The notes: generated by a model not told the origin, from the sequence alone. A DNA stretch of 64,000 nucleotides from JANWHQ01 sp963775275 (GCA_963775275.1 CAVZII010000005.1:3162001-3226000), one strand, 5' to 3'. Counted from the first letter of the stretch, positions 47,836-57,900 are shown. A program made the numbers and translations.

Positions 47836-48909
47836 TCAGACGAGCTCGGACTCCAGCGAGGCCAGGCGCGCGGCCTGGTCCTCGGCGACCAGGGCGTCGA
47901 TCAGCTCGTCCAGGTCCCCCTCCATCACCCTGGGCAGGGTGTAGAGGGTCAGGTTGATGCGGTGGTCGGTCACCCGGCCCTGGGGGAAGTTGTAGGTGCG
48001 GATCCGCTCGGATCGGTCGCCGGACCCGACCTGGCTCTTCCTGGCGTCGGCGCGCTCGCGGTCGGCGGCCTCGCGCTGCATGTCGTAGAGGCGGGCCCTG
48101 AGCACCTTCATCGCCTTGGCGCGGTTCTGGTGCTGGGACTTCTCGGACGAGGTGACGACGATGCCGGTCGGCAGGTGGGTGATGCGCACGGCCGAGTCGG
48201 TCTTGTTCACGTGCTGGCCGCCGGCGCCGGAGGAGCGGTAGGTGTCGATGCGCAGGTCGTTGTCGCTGATCTCGATCTCGACGTCCTCGGGCTCGGGCAG
48301 GACGGCGACGGTGGCGGCCGAGGTGTGGATGCGGCCCTGGGCCTCGGTCTCGGGCACGCGCTGGACGCGGTGGACGCCCAACTCGAACTTCAGCCTGCCG
48401 AAGACGCCCTCGCCGGTGATCGAGGCGATGATCTCCTTGTAGCCGCCCATCTCGCCTTCCGAGACGCTGTCGACCTCGACCTTCCAGCCGCGCGAGGCGG
48501 CATAGCGCTGGTACATGCGGAACAGGTCGCCGGCGAAGAGCGCCGCCTCGTCGCCGCCCGTCCCGGCGCGCACCTCGAGGATGGCGGAGGCGTTCTCGTC
48601 GCGGTCGCGGGGGGCCAGCAGCAGGGCGACCTCGCGCTCGAGCGCCGGCAGGCGCTCGTTCAACGCCTCGAGCTCGTCGCGGGCGAGGGCGGCCATGTCC
48701 TGGTCGTCCGAGCCGGCCATGTCCTCCAGGTCCGCGGCCTCGGCGCGGGAGCGGCCGAGCTTGCCGACCGCGTCGGCGACGGGCTTGAGCTCGGCGTACT
48801 CCTTGCCCAGGCGAACGATCTCGGCCCCGTCCGAGGCCGCGCCCATGCGCGCCTCCACCTCGTGGAAGCGGTCGAGCACCGAATCGAGCTTGGCTTGAGG
48901 AAGGCGCAT
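47836..48909 (-). CDS. prfA: Peptide chain release factor 1
   Basis: A 357-residue class I release factor that reads UAA and UAG. The GGQ motif is YRSSGAGGQHVNKTDSAVR. The stop-reading region contains RVPETEAQGRIHTSAATV, of RF1 type. The N-terminal helical domain and the C-terminal DLDELIDALVAEDQ are complete. The length is normal. It is followed by MOSC and prmC, whose product modifies this protein, so the three appear to be one operon. The start ATG 48909 overlaps nothing upstream. Confidence 0.96.
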   Translation of the reverse strand: MRLPQAKLDSVLDRFHEVEARMGAASDGAEIVRLGKEYAELKPVADAVGKLGRSRAEAADLEDMAGSDDQDMAALARDELEALNERLPALEREVALLLAPRDRDENASAILEVRAGTGGDEAALFAGDLFRMYQRYAASRGWKVEVDSVSEGEMGGYKEIIASITGEGVFGRLKFELGVHRVQRVPETEAQGRIHTSAATVAVLPEPEDVEIEISDNDLRIDTYRSSGAGGQHVNKTDSAVRITHLPTGIVVTSSEKSQHQNRAKAMKVLRARLYDMQREAADRERADARKSQVGSGDRSERIRTYNFPQGRVTDHRINLTLYTLPRVMEGDLDELIDALVAEDQAARLASLESELV

Positions 48910-48959
48910 GGCGCCGGCTAGCTAAGAGCCCGGCCGGACGGGCGCAATAGGCGGCGGAC

Positions 48960-50168
48960 TCAGGAGGCGCGGGCCTCCGCCAGGGCGGGCTGGCGCTCCC
49001 GGACCTTGGGGCGTCCGCTGGAGCGGCCGCCCCCGAGGGCCTCGCGGTAGGTCTCCACCACGCTGGCGAGCGCGGCTGGCCAGGAGTGGGCGGCGCTGGC
49101 CTCGAAGGCGGCCACGCCGAGCGCGCGCCGGCGGCCCTCGTCGCGCAAGAGGTCGAGGGCCGCCTCGACATACGCGGCCGTGTCGGCGGGCTCGCAGAGC
49201 AGGCCGCTCCTGCCGTGGTCCATCAGGGCGCGGCTGTTGGGCATGTCCGCCGAGACGATGGCGAGGCCCGAGGCCATGGCCTCGAGGTTGACGTTGCCGA
49301 AGGCCTCGGTCGCGGAGGGATTGAGCAGGATGTCCGCGCTGGCCACGGCCCGGCCCAACGCCCGGCCGGACAGGTGGCCGGTGAAGACCGCGTCCGGCAG
49401 GCGCTGCATCAGCCACGGCCGCGCCGGACCCTCGCCGACCACCAGCGCCCGAACGCGCGGCTCGGCCCGCCGGATCTCGTCCAGCGCCTCGGCGAAGAGG
49501 GCGGGGCCCTTCTCGAGCACGATCCGGCCGAAGAACAGCAGGACGACATCGTCGTCGGCGAGGCCCTGGGCGCGGCGCCAATCGAGATCGCGGAGGGCCG
49601 GGCTGAACAGGCTGCGGTCGACGCCGCGGCCCCAGACGCGCATGCGCCCGTCAAGCCGCCCGGTCGCCATGACGCGGGCCAGCTCGGCGGTGGGCGCGAG
49701 CACATAGTCGCATCCCTCGTAGAAGCGGCGGATGACGGCTTCGAGCACGGGGCCGAGCCAGCCGACGCCGTAGTAGGCCGGATAGGTCTCGAAACGGGTG
49801 TGCAGGCTCGCGACCACCGGCAGGCCGCGGCGGCGGGCGAAGGCCTGGGCCTGGAAGCCCAGGATGTCGGGGGTGGACAGGTGGATGACGTCCGGCGCGA
49901 AGCTCGCGAGGTCGCGCCGGGCGGCGCCGTTCAGGCCCATCGCGAGGCGGTACTCCGGCCGGCCCGGAAGGCTGACCGAGGGGATGGGCACCAGCTCGCC
50001 CGCGTCGTCGGACGCCGTCCCGGGGGCGGTCGGGGAATAGATCCGCACCTTGGCGCCCTCGGCCTCGCGCAGGTGATCGACCAGCCGCCCCAAGGCCCTG
50101 GTTGCGCCGTCGGTCGTATAGTTGAAGTTGCCCGAGAACAGAGCCACGCGGAGCGGACGCGGGAGCAC
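48960..50168 (-). CDS. Family 4-type glycosyltransferase
   Basis: A 402-residue GT-B fold glycosyltransferase. The N-terminal domain shows RVALFSGNFNYTTDGATRAL, DVIHLSTPDILGFQAQAF and VASLHTRFETYPAYYG. The C-terminal nucleotide-sugar domain has LLFFGRIVLEKGPALFAEAL and the E-x7-E pair in SATEAFGNVNLEAMASGLA. Close relatives transfer mannose or glucose in glycolipid or sulphoquinovosyl lipid synthesis (SqdX/PimB types). The acceptor is unknown. Start GTG 50168 follows AAGAGGTGAATT. It is separated by 51 bases from prfA and may be transcribed with it. Confidence 0.88.
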   Translation of the reverse strand: MLPRPLRVALFSGNFNYTTDGATRALGRLVDHLREAEGAKVRIYSPTAPGTASDDAGELVPIPSVSLPGRPEYRLAMGLNGAARRDLASFAPDVIHLSTPDILGFQAQAFARRRGLPVVASLHTRFETYPAYYGVGWLGPVLEAVIRRFYEGCDYVLAPTAELARVMATGRLDGRMRVWGRGVDRSLFSPALRDLDWRRAQGLADDDVVLLFFGRIVLEKGPALFAEALDEIRRAEPRVRALVVGEGPARPWLMQRLPDAVFTGHLSGRALGRAVASADILLNPSATEAFGNVNLEAMASGLAIVSADMPNSRALMDHGRSGLLCEPADTAAYVEAALDLLRDEGRRRALGVAAFEASAAHSWPAALASVVETYREALGGGRSSGRPKVRERQPALAEARAS

Positions 50169-50373
50169 AATTCACCTCTTGCTGCTTGGGGCGCAGACTG
50201 GGACCGGCACGCGTCACTATTATGAATGGAGGTAAGGCGAGGCGCCTAGCCCGATCGCGGCCGCCGCACGGATGGCGCGCGGACTGACGCCCAAACGCCA
50301 CGCCCCGGCGAATTGAGATCGCACGCGGACGGCGCTCGTCAACAATTTCTTGCTCCGGTTGCGGATGTGACGA

Positions 50374-51183
50374 ATGCTTCCCTCCATGGGGGAGAGCTCG
50401 GCCGAGATCTGCAAGCATTGCGGGAAGCCGAGGGGCTGCTCGCATGGGGCTGCATGCGTCTGCAAGCCGGCCGAGGACTTCAATCCGGGCCCGAACATCC
50501 CCAAGGAGATCCGCGACGGACTGATCGAGATCCATGCGGCGGTGACCAAGGACCGGAACGCCGCCGGCGCCGAGGCGCTCTGCAACGACGTGCTGAAGCG
50601 CATCCTGGACTTCTGCGACCGGGTGTGGCCGGACCCGCCGAAGACGGGTTGGGCGAAGCTCAAGTCGGACGTCGCTCGCGCTCAGGGCCCTCTCTCGATC
50701 GCTGCAACGGCCGCCGTGGCGGGCGCGCTGGCCGGCTGGGCGCTCGGGCGCACGACATTGGCGGAGGCCGCGTGCCGAATGACGGGCGTGTGCAATCGGC
50801 CGGAGCTCGTCGTGGTCGGGGGTTTGACTTGGCTCGCCGTGTTCGCGCTGCTTTGGATGTTCTGGAGCATGACGCCATGGGGGGCGCCAGCGCTCTCGAG
50901 TCCCGACAAACCCACCGAACGTCTCGCGCGTCTGAGGAAGACCGGCGTCATCACTGCCGAGCTTGAAAACTTCGGCAAACAGGCCGGGTTGGACCCGCCG
51001 CTCCTGGTCGGCCACGGGGCGGGCGGCCATGTCCATGCCCCGCCGCCGGCCGCAAGCGTCGCCAGCGTGCGCAGCAAGGGCGCCTTCATCCTGGCGCTGG
51101 CCGATCAGGTGTTCGAAGGACGCCGGCGCGTCGAGGACGCCCGGCTGGGCCGCTGGACCGAGCGGGGCTACTCCGCGGCTTGA
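50374..51183 (+). CDS. Membrane protein with N-terminal cysteine cluster, unknown function
   Basis: A 269-residue protein. The N-terminus has a cysteine/histidine cluster (CKHCGKPRGCSHGAACVC) that could bind zinc. A soluble helical stretch follows, then two membrane helices (about 105-125, SIAATAAVAGALAGWALG; and about 145-165, LVVVGGLTWLAVFALLWMF). The C-terminal part is soluble with a His-rich loop (GHGAGGHVHAPPPA). I do not recognise the family. The first ATG is 50374; a second at 50386 is also possible. The end overlaps convergent ispG by 16 bases. Confidence 0.6.
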   Translation: MLPSMGESSAEICKHCGKPRGCSHGAACVCKPAEDFNPGPNIPKEIRDGLIEIHAAVTKDRNAAGAEALCNDVLKRILDFCDRVWPDPPKTGWAKLKSDVARAQGPLSIAATAAVAGALAGWALGRTTLAEAACRMTGVCNRPELVVVGGLTWLAVFALLWMFWSMTPWGAPALSSPDKPTERLARLRKTGVITAELENFGKQAGLDPPLLVGHGAGGHVHAPPPAASVASVRSKGAFILALADQVFEGRRRVEDARLGRWTERGYSAA

Positions 51184-52313
51184 AGCTGGGAGGCGGTCTT
51201 GCTGGCCTCGATCTCCTGGGCCCTGGCCTCGACGAGCTGGACGATGTGCTCGATCATGTTGTCGTTGTCCATCTTGTGGTCGGGCTTGCCGGCCAGATAG
51301 ACCATCCCCGCGCCCTTGCCCCCGCCGGTGAACCCGATGTCGGTGTAGAGGGCCTCTCCGGGCCCGTTCACCACGCAGCCGATGATGGAAAGGCTCATGG
51401 GGGTGGAGATGTGGGCGAGCCGCTCTTCCAGCGCCTCCACCGTCTTGATCACCTGGAACCCCTGCCTGGCGCAGGAGGGGCAGGCGATGATGTTCACGCC
51501 GCGGTGGCGCAGGCCCAGGGACTTCAGGATGTCGAAGCCGACCTTGACCTCCTCCACCGGATCGGCGGCGAGCGAGACGCGGATGGTGTCGCCGATCCCG
51601 GCCCAGAGCATGGAGCCCAGGCCGATGGAGGACTTCACCGTGCCGATCCTCTGCGCGCCGGCCTCGGTCACCCCCAGGTGCAGCGGGCAGTCGATGGCCT
51701 CGGCCAGCATCTGGTAGGCCGCCACCGTCAGGAACGGGTCGGACGCCTTCACGCTGATCTTGAACTCGTGGAAGTCGTGGTCCTGCAGGATCTTCGCGTG
51801 GGAGAGGGCGCTCTCGACCATGGCCTCGGGGCAGGGCTCGCCGTAGCGCTCCAAAAGCTCCTTCTCCAGGGACCCGGCGTTGACCCCGATCCTCATGGCG
51901 CAGCCGTGGTCCTTGGCGGCCTGGACCACCTCCCTGACCCTTTGCGCCGAGCCGATGTTGCCGGGGTTGATCCTAAGGCAGGCCGCCCCGGCCCTGGCCG
52001 CCTCGATGGCGCGCCGGTAGTGGAAGTGGATGTCCGCCACGATCGGGATCTTCGCCGCCTTGACGATCTGGGGCATGGCGGCGGTGGACGCCTCGTCCGG
52101 GCAGGAGACCCGCACCAGGTCCGCGCCGGCCTCCTCCACCTGGCGGATCTGGGCGATCGTCGCCTCGGCGTCCGCGGTCAGGGTGTTGGTCATGGTCTGC
52201 ACCGTGATCGGCGCCCCACCGCCAACCTCGACGCTTCCAACCCGGATCTTCCGCGACACACGCCGCTGGATCATCCGCCACGGACGTACGTGATCAAGAT
52301 CGCTCGCGCTCAT
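51168..52313 (-). CDS. ispG: 4-hydroxy-3-methylbut-2-enyl diphosphate synthase
   Basis: A 381-residue [4Fe-4S] enzyme of the MEP isoprenoid pathway, which reduces MEcPP to HMBPP. The TIM barrel part reads PITVQTMTNTLTADAEATIA, IPIVADIHFHYRRAIEAARA, CLRINPGNIGS. The cluster cysteines are in NIIACPSCARQGF and LSIIGCVVNGPGEAL. The length is normal. The stop overlaps the gene at 50374 on the other strand; the start overlaps the antiporter gene upstream by 20 bases, so the two are probably co-transcribed. Confidence 0.96.
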   Translation of the reverse strand: MSASDLDHVRPWRMIQRRVSRKIRVGSVEVGGGAPITVQTMTNTLTADAEATIAQIRQVEEAGADLVRVSCPDEASTAAMPQIVKAAKIPIVADIHFHYRRAIEAARAGAACLRINPGNIGSAQRVREVVQAAKDHGCAMRIGVNAGSLEKELLERYGEPCPEAMVESALSHAKILQDHDFHEFKISVKASDPFLTVAAYQMLAEAIDCPLHLGVTEAGAQRIGTVKSSIGLGSMLWAGIGDTIRVSLAADPVEEVKVGFDILKSLGLRHRGVNIIACPSCARQGFQVIKTVEALEERLAHISTPMSLSIIGCVVNGPGEALYTDIGFTGGGKGAGMVYLAGKPDHKMDNDNMIEHIVQLVEARAQEIEASKTASQLQAAE

Positions 52314-53340
52314 GGCGGGCCATATAGCCGATCAGAACTCCGCTTGTCTGCCGCGCCGCGAGCGCCAGCCACGCCAGATAGCCGCCATAGACCAGGACCA
52401 GGCCCAGGCCCTCCAGGCGCGTGACCCGATTATTCCGGCCGGCGAACCAGACGAGCATGGCGGCCGAGGCGGCCAGCACCCAGATGTCCCGGTGGACGAG
52501 CTCGGGCGGGACGGCGATGGGCCGGACGAGGGCGGTCACGCCCAGCACGCCGAAGACGTTGTAGATGTTCGAGCCGATGACGTTGCCGAAGGCGACGTCC
52601 GGCTCGCGCCGGAAGCCGGCGACCGCCGAGGTGACGAGCTCGGGCAGGGAGGTTCCGAGCGCGACGATGGTCAGGCCCACCACCATGTCCGACACGCCGT
52701 ACTGACGCGCCAGGGCGGCCGCGCCGTCCACCAGCGTGCGCGCGCCGAAGAGGGTGAGGCCGATCCCCGCGGCCGCCAGGGCAAGGGCCAGGCCGAACGC
52801 CGGCGCCGGGGCGATCCGCGCTTCGGCCGCGCGCGCCACGCGCTGGGCCTCGGCCTCGGGATCGGGCGTGCGCCGGATCCGCTCCTGGATCCAGGTCGTC
52901 CCCACATAGATCAGGAGCACGCTCAGGAAGGCCGCGCCGATTGTCCGGTCCAGGCGCCCGTAGAGCGCCACGCCGATAGCCGCCGCCGTGGCCAGGACCA
53001 GCATCGCGCCGTCGCGGCGAAAGGCGCGGGCCTCGACCGCGAAGGGCCGGACCAGGGCGGCGACCCCGACCACGAGCAGGGCGTTGGCGACGTTCGATCC
53101 GACCACCGCGCCGACGCCGATCCCCGGCGAGCCGGAACGGACGGCCTGCAGGCTGGTGAACAGCTCGGGCGCGGAGGTGCCGAACCCGACCAGGGTGATC
53201 CCGATCAGCAGGGGGGAGACGCCCAGGGTCCGCGCCGCCGAGGCCGCGCCGCGCACCAGCGCCTCGCCGCCCAGGACCAGCAGGGTCAGACCGACCGCGA
53301 CCGCTGGCCAAGGCGCCAGCGACGGCAGCGCTGCGTCCAC
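52294..53340 (-). CDS. Calcium/sodium antiporter family (YrbG-like) membrane protein
   Basis: A 348-residue membrane exchanger with about ten helices and two inverted alpha-repeats. The repeats are ITLVGFGTSAPELFTSLQA with VVGSNVANALLVVGVAAL, and LTIVALGTSLPELVTSAVA with VIGSNIYNVFGVLGVTAL. The G-x-GT-S-x-PEL and GSN motifs form the ion sites. The family exchanges calcium for sodium or protons at the inner membrane. The end overlaps the ispG start. A typical gene of this type has about 320 residues, so the length is right. Confidence 0.9.
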   Translation of the reverse strand: MDAALPSLAPWPAVAVGLTLLVLGGEALVRGAASAARTLGVSPLLIGITLVGFGTSAPELFTSLQAVRSGSPGIGVGAVVGSNVANALLVVGVAALVRPFAVEARAFRRDGAMLVLATAAAIGVALYGRLDRTIGAAFLSVLLIYVGTTWIQERIRRTPDPEAEAQRVARAAEARIAPAPAFGLALALAAAGIGLTLFGARTLVDGAAALARQYGVSDMVVGLTIVALGTSLPELVTSAVAGFRREPDVAFGNVIGSNIYNVFGVLGVTALVRPIAVPPELVHRDIWVLAASAAMLVWFAGRNNRVTRLEGLGLVLVYGGYLAWLALAARQTSGVLIGYMARHERERS

Positions 53341-53356
53341 CGGGGCGCCCTTGGGT

Positions 53357-53701
53357 TCAGACCCGCTTGGCCGCGGCGGCGCGTCCGCGCAGGAGGCCCG
53401 CGACGGCGGCGAAGAGGGCGGGGCCGGCGACCGCGATCACCGGGGCGCTCGCACGCCACCAGCGGGCGCTGCGGCATAGCCTGCGCAGGCGCGACAGGGT
53501 CGGCGCCCGCCACAGAAGCCAGCGTTTCACCTGGGCGTCCTGATCCGGCGGGCCTTCGTAGATCTCGGCCACGGGATCTGCATCCACGGCGCGCTCGATG
53601 GCATCGAGGCTGCGGCGATAGGTGACCGCGCTGTCGAGCGCGACCCATCCCCAGAACACCGCCCAAAGCGCGCTCGCCTGAACCAGCCTGTCACGCGACA
53701 T
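53357..53701 (-). CDS. Small membrane protein of unknown function
   Basis: A 114-residue protein with one N-terminal hydrophobic segment (ASALWAVFWGWVALDSAV), a polar centre (AIERAVDADPVAEIYEGPP, DQDAQVKRWLLWRAPTLSRL) and a second hydrophobic segment (ASAPVIAVAGPALFAAVAGL). It lies 16 bases upstream of the antiporter gene, so it may be in the same transcript. I do not recognise the family. Confidence 0.5.
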   Translation of the reverse strand: MSRDRLVQASALWAVFWGWVALDSAVTYRRSLDAIERAVDADPVAEIYEGPPDQDAQVKRWLLWRAPTLSRLRRLCRSARWWRASAPVIAVAGPALFAAVAGLLRGRAAAAKRV

Positions 53702-53866
53702 CCAAGGTCTCCGCCATTACGGCTCACAACATAGTGCGCCCGACGATCGCGCCTAGGGCCTTTCTCCCGGGGACCGCGGCATGGACCTGGGCGAGCGGGG
53801 CCTGAACCAGGAGATGGCGACGCCGCGGGATCCGGAGCGTTCCTTGCGCCGCGCGGTGCGGGCGGA

Positions 53867-54859
53867 TCAGTTCGCGGCGGTGAGCTTGCCCAGCAGCGTG
53901 ACGTTCGCCGTGAGGCCCGGCTGGATCTGGCCGTTGCGATAGACGTCCACCTGGGCGGGCTCGGAGACGTCGACGCTGAGCCGGTCTTCCTGGGGCGCGC
54001 GCCAGGCCTCGCCGGCGTGGAGCTGGCGGGCGAAGCGGACCGAGCCGTCCGGCGCGCGCACCACCAGAGAGATCGACTTCTTGGCCTGCAGGGTGATCAC
54101 CGAAGCCGCGGCCGGAGCGCCGTACACGGCGCCGTGGGAGGTGAAGGTCGGCGGGGCGTCGGGGTCGAGCGCCGGCTGGGCGTTGGCCGCGTTCGCCAGG
54201 GCCGCGCCGGTCGGCGGCTGGGCCGCGTCGGCGCTCCTTCCCGGTATCGTCAGGCCCGGCGTCTGGTAGGGCGCCGGCACCGTGGACTCGGGCGGCGCGG
54301 GCTGGGCCGCGGACACCGCCACGGTCGCCTCGGCGGCAGGCTGGGCCGCCGCCGCCGGTGCGGAGATCGTGTCCGGCGGCGGGGCGGCGTCGTCGACCTT
54401 GGCGTGCTGGGCGAGGTTCCAGACCAGGACCGCCGAGATCACCACCGCGCCCGCGCCGATCAGAAGCGAGATGCGGATGTCCGAGTGCTTGCGCACGCCC
54501 ACCGGGGCGTGCAGCGCCTCGGTGTCGCCGGGAACGTCCTGCTTGAAGCGCACGACCGCCGCCTCGGCGTCGAGGCCGAGGGTCCGGGCATAGGCCCGGA
54601 CATAGCCGATGGTGAAGGGCCGCGACGGCAGCTCTTCGAGCCGCATCTCCTCCAGCGCCTCGAGATAGCCGCGCTTGATGCGCGTGGAGTCCGAAACGTC
54701 CTGCAGGCTGCGGCCAAGTCGCTGGCGCGCCGTGCGAAGGGCCGCGCCAATATTCAGCGCGCCGTCGATCACGGAGTCGAGGCCAGCATCGGCGTCGGAC
54801 ATGTCCACGCCGGCGGACATCAACAGATTGTGGGTAACCGCGCCCGTATCCAGCGGCAT
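53867..54859 (-). CDS. rodZ: RodZ-like helix-turn-helix membrane protein
   Basis: A 330-residue protein with the RodZ plan: an N-terminal Cro/C1-type HTH (LRTARQRLGRSLQDVSDSTR, IKRGYLEALEEMRLEELPSR, FTIGYVRAYARTLGLDAE), one membrane helix (ISLLIGAGAVVISAVLVWNL), a Pro/Ala-rich periplasmic linker, and a C-terminal DUF4115 beta domain (SVITLQAKKSISLVVRAPDG, LHAGEAWRAPQEDRLSV). RodZ links MreB to the elongation machinery. Proximity to ispG, a common neighbour of rodZ, supports this. The start at 54859 is chosen because GTGAGGGCG precedes it; a GTG six codons upstream is the alternative. The 165 bases downstream hold no gene. Confidence 0.78.
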   Translation of the reverse strand: MPLDTGAVTHNLLMSAGVDMSDADAGLDSVIDGALNIGAALRTARQRLGRSLQDVSDSTRIKRGYLEALEEMRLEELPSRPFTIGYVRAYARTLGLDAEAAVVRFKQDVPGDTEALHAPVGVRKHSDIRISLLIGAGAVVISAVLVWNLAQHAKVDDAAPPPDTISAPAAAAQPAAEATVAVSAAQPAPPESTVPAPYQTPGLTIPGRSADAAQPPTGAALANAANAQPALDPDAPPTFTSHGAVYGAPAAASVITLQAKKSISLVVRAPDGSVRFARQLHAGEAWRAPQEDRLSVDVSEPAQVDVYRNGQIQPGLTANVTLLGKLTAAN

Positions 54860-54979
54860 GGCTACTTTCGCCCTCACACACGGCCTGCGGCCATTACCCG
54901 CAGGACCACCCCCAACGTTTACAGCGCTTTCGTTAAGCCAATATTGTGGATATCAGCTTAGCCCCCGGAAATCAATGGG

Positions 54980-57242
54980 TTAAAGCGCCACGGATAGCTT
55001 CCGCGCCAAGGCTTCCACCTCGTTGCGGACAGATCCTCCGCTCCCCTTCAAAAGCGATGCCACGCCGCGCCTGGCGGCGTCCCGATCGCAGGAAAGCACC
55101 ATGCGCTTGACCGGGCCCACGCCGGCCGGCGGCATCGAAAGCCGTTCGAATCCAAGGCCGATCAGGACGAAGGCCTCGAGCGGCCGGCCCGCCATCTCTC
55201 CGCACACGGACACCGGCGTCCCGGTCTCGGCGCAGGCGTCGCAGATCGCCTCGAGCGCGCGCAGCAGCGGAGGGGACAAGGGATCGTACCGATCCGAGAC
55301 TCGCGGGTTCCCGCGGTCAGCGGCGAACATGTACTGCATCAGGTCATTGGTCCCGACCGAGACGAAGTCGGTCATCGCCAATAGCGCATCGAGATGCCAG
55401 ACCAAAGACGGCGCCTCGATCATGGCGCCGACCAGCAGCGCCTTGGGCGCGGGCCGGCCGCGCCGCTCGGCCCAGGCGATCTCCTCGTCGACCAGGGACC
55501 TGGCGGCGCGAAACTCGTCGACGGAGGCGATCAGCGGGAACATCACCCGAAGCTCGCGCCCGCGCGCGGCGGAGATGAGCGCCCGAAGCTGGAGCCGCAG
55601 CAGGGCGGGCCGGTCCAGGCCCATGCGCACCGCCCGCCAGCCCATGGCAGGATTGTCCTCGCGGTCCGCCTGCAGATAGGGCAGCACCTTGTCGCCGCCG
55701 AGATCGAGGGTGCGGAAGATCACCGGCAGGCCGTTGGCGGCGTCCAGGACGCGGGCGTAGAGCTGGGTCTGGGCCGTGGTGCGCGGCAGCTCCTCGGCCA
55801 CCATGAACTGGAACTCGGTGCGGAACAGGCCGATGCCCTCCGCGCCGGTCTCGGGCAGGATGTCCAGGTCGATCTCCAGCCCCGCGTTCATCAGCAGGGT
55901 GATGTGGGCGCCGTCCTTGGTGACGGCCGGGGTGTCGCGGAGCCGCGCGAACTCGGCCTCGCTGCTGGGCGCGCACCTGCATGCGCGCCTTCATGGCCTC
56001 GACCACGTCCGAGCGCGGGCGCAGGAACGCTTCGCCGCGCTCGGCGTCGACGATCACCGGGTCGCCCTCGGAAACGCGGTCGCGCAGGCCGGTCAGGCGT
56101 CCGACGCAGGGGATGTCGATGGCGCGGGCCACGATGGCGGCGTGGCTGGTGGGCGAGCCCTCCTCGAGCAGAAGGCCCTTGAGCCGGGTCCGGTCGTATT
56201 CGAGCAGGTCCGCGGGCCCCAGGTTGCGGGCCACCAGGATGGCGTTGTCGGGCAGGACGCGCTTCTTCTGGACGTCGCCGGACAAGTGGCGCAGCAGCCG
56301 GTCATTGAGATCCTCGAGGTCGTGCAGCCGCTCGCGCAGATAGGGGTCCCGCGCCTGGCCCATGCGCGCGCGGTGCTCGGAGCGGACGCGCTCGACCGCG
56401 GCCTCGGCGGTCAGGCCCGAGCGCACGGCTTCCTCCAGCGAGTGGTTCCAGCTCTGGCTGCGCGAGAACATCCGGTAGGCCTCGAGCACCTCGAAGGAGG
56501 CGCCGGCCATGCTGTGCTGGCCCTCCATCATCTCGTCGATCTGGTCCTGGAGCGCGGCGATGGCGGCCTTGAGCCGCTCCTCCTCGCGCGCGGCGTCCTC
56601 GGAGAGGAGCTGCTCGGGGGCGACGGTGGTCTCATGCAGCACCACCACGCCGTAGGCGAGGCCCTCGGCCAGCTTGACGCCCCTGAGCCGCTCGGGGCGG
56701 TGGGGCGCGATCTCGACATCCTTGAGCTCGGCCTCGCCGACCAGCTCGCCCTGGGCGACCATCTCGGCCAGCACCATGGCGATGATCTGCAGGTCCTCGA
56801 TCTCGTCCTCGGAGTAGACCCGCTCGGTGCGGTTCTGGACCGCCAGCACGCCGATGGTGCGACCGCCTCTCAGCAGCGGCACGCCGAGGAAGGCGTGGTA
56901 GGGATCCTCGCCCGTCTCCGGCCGGTAGGAGAACGCCGGGTGCTCGGGGGCGTTGGACAGGCTGAGCGGCCGGCCCATGCGCATGATCTCGCCGACCAGG
57001 CCCTCGCCGGGCTTCATCCGCGTCTTGTGCACGGCCTGGGGGTTCAGGCCCTCGGTGGCGAAGAGCTCCATGTCGGCGGAGGCGCGCCGCAGGTAGATCG
57101 AGCAGACCTCGGCCACCATCTCGCCGGCGATGATCCGCACGACCTTGTCCAGCTTGGACTGGGCCGGGCCCGCGCCGGCCATGGCCTCGCGGATCTGCCG
57201 CAGCAGGCTGCGCGGCGCGCGTATTCCCGGCGACGGGGCCAT
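54980..57242 (-). CDS. ptsP: Phosphoenolpyruvate-protein phosphotransferase PtsP (EI-Ntr), frameshifted
   Basis: The first enzyme of the nitrogen PTS, which passes phosphate from PEP to NPr (PtsO). A GAF domain comes first (about residues 25-160; VCSIYLRRASADMELFATEG, GVPLLRGGRTIGVLAVQNRT). The EI domain follows with the HPr-binding region, the phospho-histidine in EEGSPTSHAAIVARAIDIPC, and the PEP-binding barrel (GIGLFRTEFQFM, FRTLDLGGDKVLPYL, VSVCGEMAGRPLEAFVL). One extra base at about 55958-55963 breaks the frame after MQVRAQQ; removing it gives about 753 residues. The enzyme is known in Caulobacter to respond to glutamine and control ppGpp. As the rest is fully conserved, the break is likely an error. 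Confidence 0.93.
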
Positions 57243-57426
57243 GGGTGCAACGACTCTCCCTACTGGCGGCGTTCTTTAGACTGGCCGAGGCCCCTTAGGG
57301 TAGCAACGAAGCGCGACGATCGCCCGAAGCACGCAGGGCGCTTCAATTCCGATCGCTCCGGGGCCGTGTCCGCCGAAGGATTAATTCGCCAGTTGAAATC
57401 CGCCAGTCAAGTGGCACTATCATGTC

Positions 57427-57900
57427 ATGAGCGAGCCCGAGGTCGTCCGATACACCGCCGCGGACGTGGCGCGGCTGTGCGGCGTGAGCGAGCGGACGGT
57501 GCGCTACTACGTCGAGGAGGGGCTCTTGCCGCGTCCGGCGGGCCGGGGCCGCGGCGCGCATTTCCGCGAAGAGCACCTGACCCGCCTTCACCTGATCCGG
57601 GCGATGCAGGATGCAGGAAACGATCTAGAGACCATCGGGGTTTACCTGGAAGAGCTCGAGTCCGAGGTGAGGGAGCGCGGACGCGGCTTCGAGGAAGCGC
57701 TGTCGATCTGGACCGCGCGGCGCGAGACCGACGCGATGCGGGCCCTGATCCTGAGCAACCGGCCCACGCCCATGAGCCGCGTGCGCGTGGCCGACGGCCT
57801 GGACCTGTTGATCGACGCGGGCGTGCAGCTCCCGTCGCCGGCCCGGCTCGCCTCGATGGTCGCGGCGATCCGCCAGGCGTTCGGGATCGATGATGAGTGA
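57427..57900 (+). CDS. MerR-family transcriptional regulator
   Basis: A 157-residue regulator. The winged HTH is YTAADVARLCGVSERTVRYY, VEEGLLPRPAGRGRGAHFRE, EHLTRLHLIRAM, of MerR type, followed by a dimerisation helix (DAGNDLETIGVYLEELESEV) and a C-terminal helical part. There is no metal-binding cysteine pair, so it is not a metal sensor of the MerR/CueR kind. A TTGAAA (about 57393) lies before the start and could be a -35 box. It is 33 bases upstream of the GNAT gene, with which it may be co-transcribed. Confidence 0.85.
   Translation: MSEPEVVRYTAADVARLCGVSERTVRYYVEEGLLPRPAGRGRGAHFREEHLTRLHLIRAMQDAGNDLETIGVYLEELESEVRERGRGFEEALSIWTARRETDAMRALILSNRPTPMSRVRVADGLDLLIDAGVQLPSPARLASMVAAIRQAFGIDDE

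Noticed and set aside
46997..49171. A single long frame joining the MOSC gene to prfA sequence
   Set aside because: The upstream part is an out-of-frame shadow of prfA; the MOSC protein starts at 47779 with a proper N-terminus.
57250..57426. A CtrA or other cell-cycle operator in the ptsP-merR intergenic region
   Set aside because: No TTAA-N7-TTAA pair was found; only a weak TTGAAA before merR.
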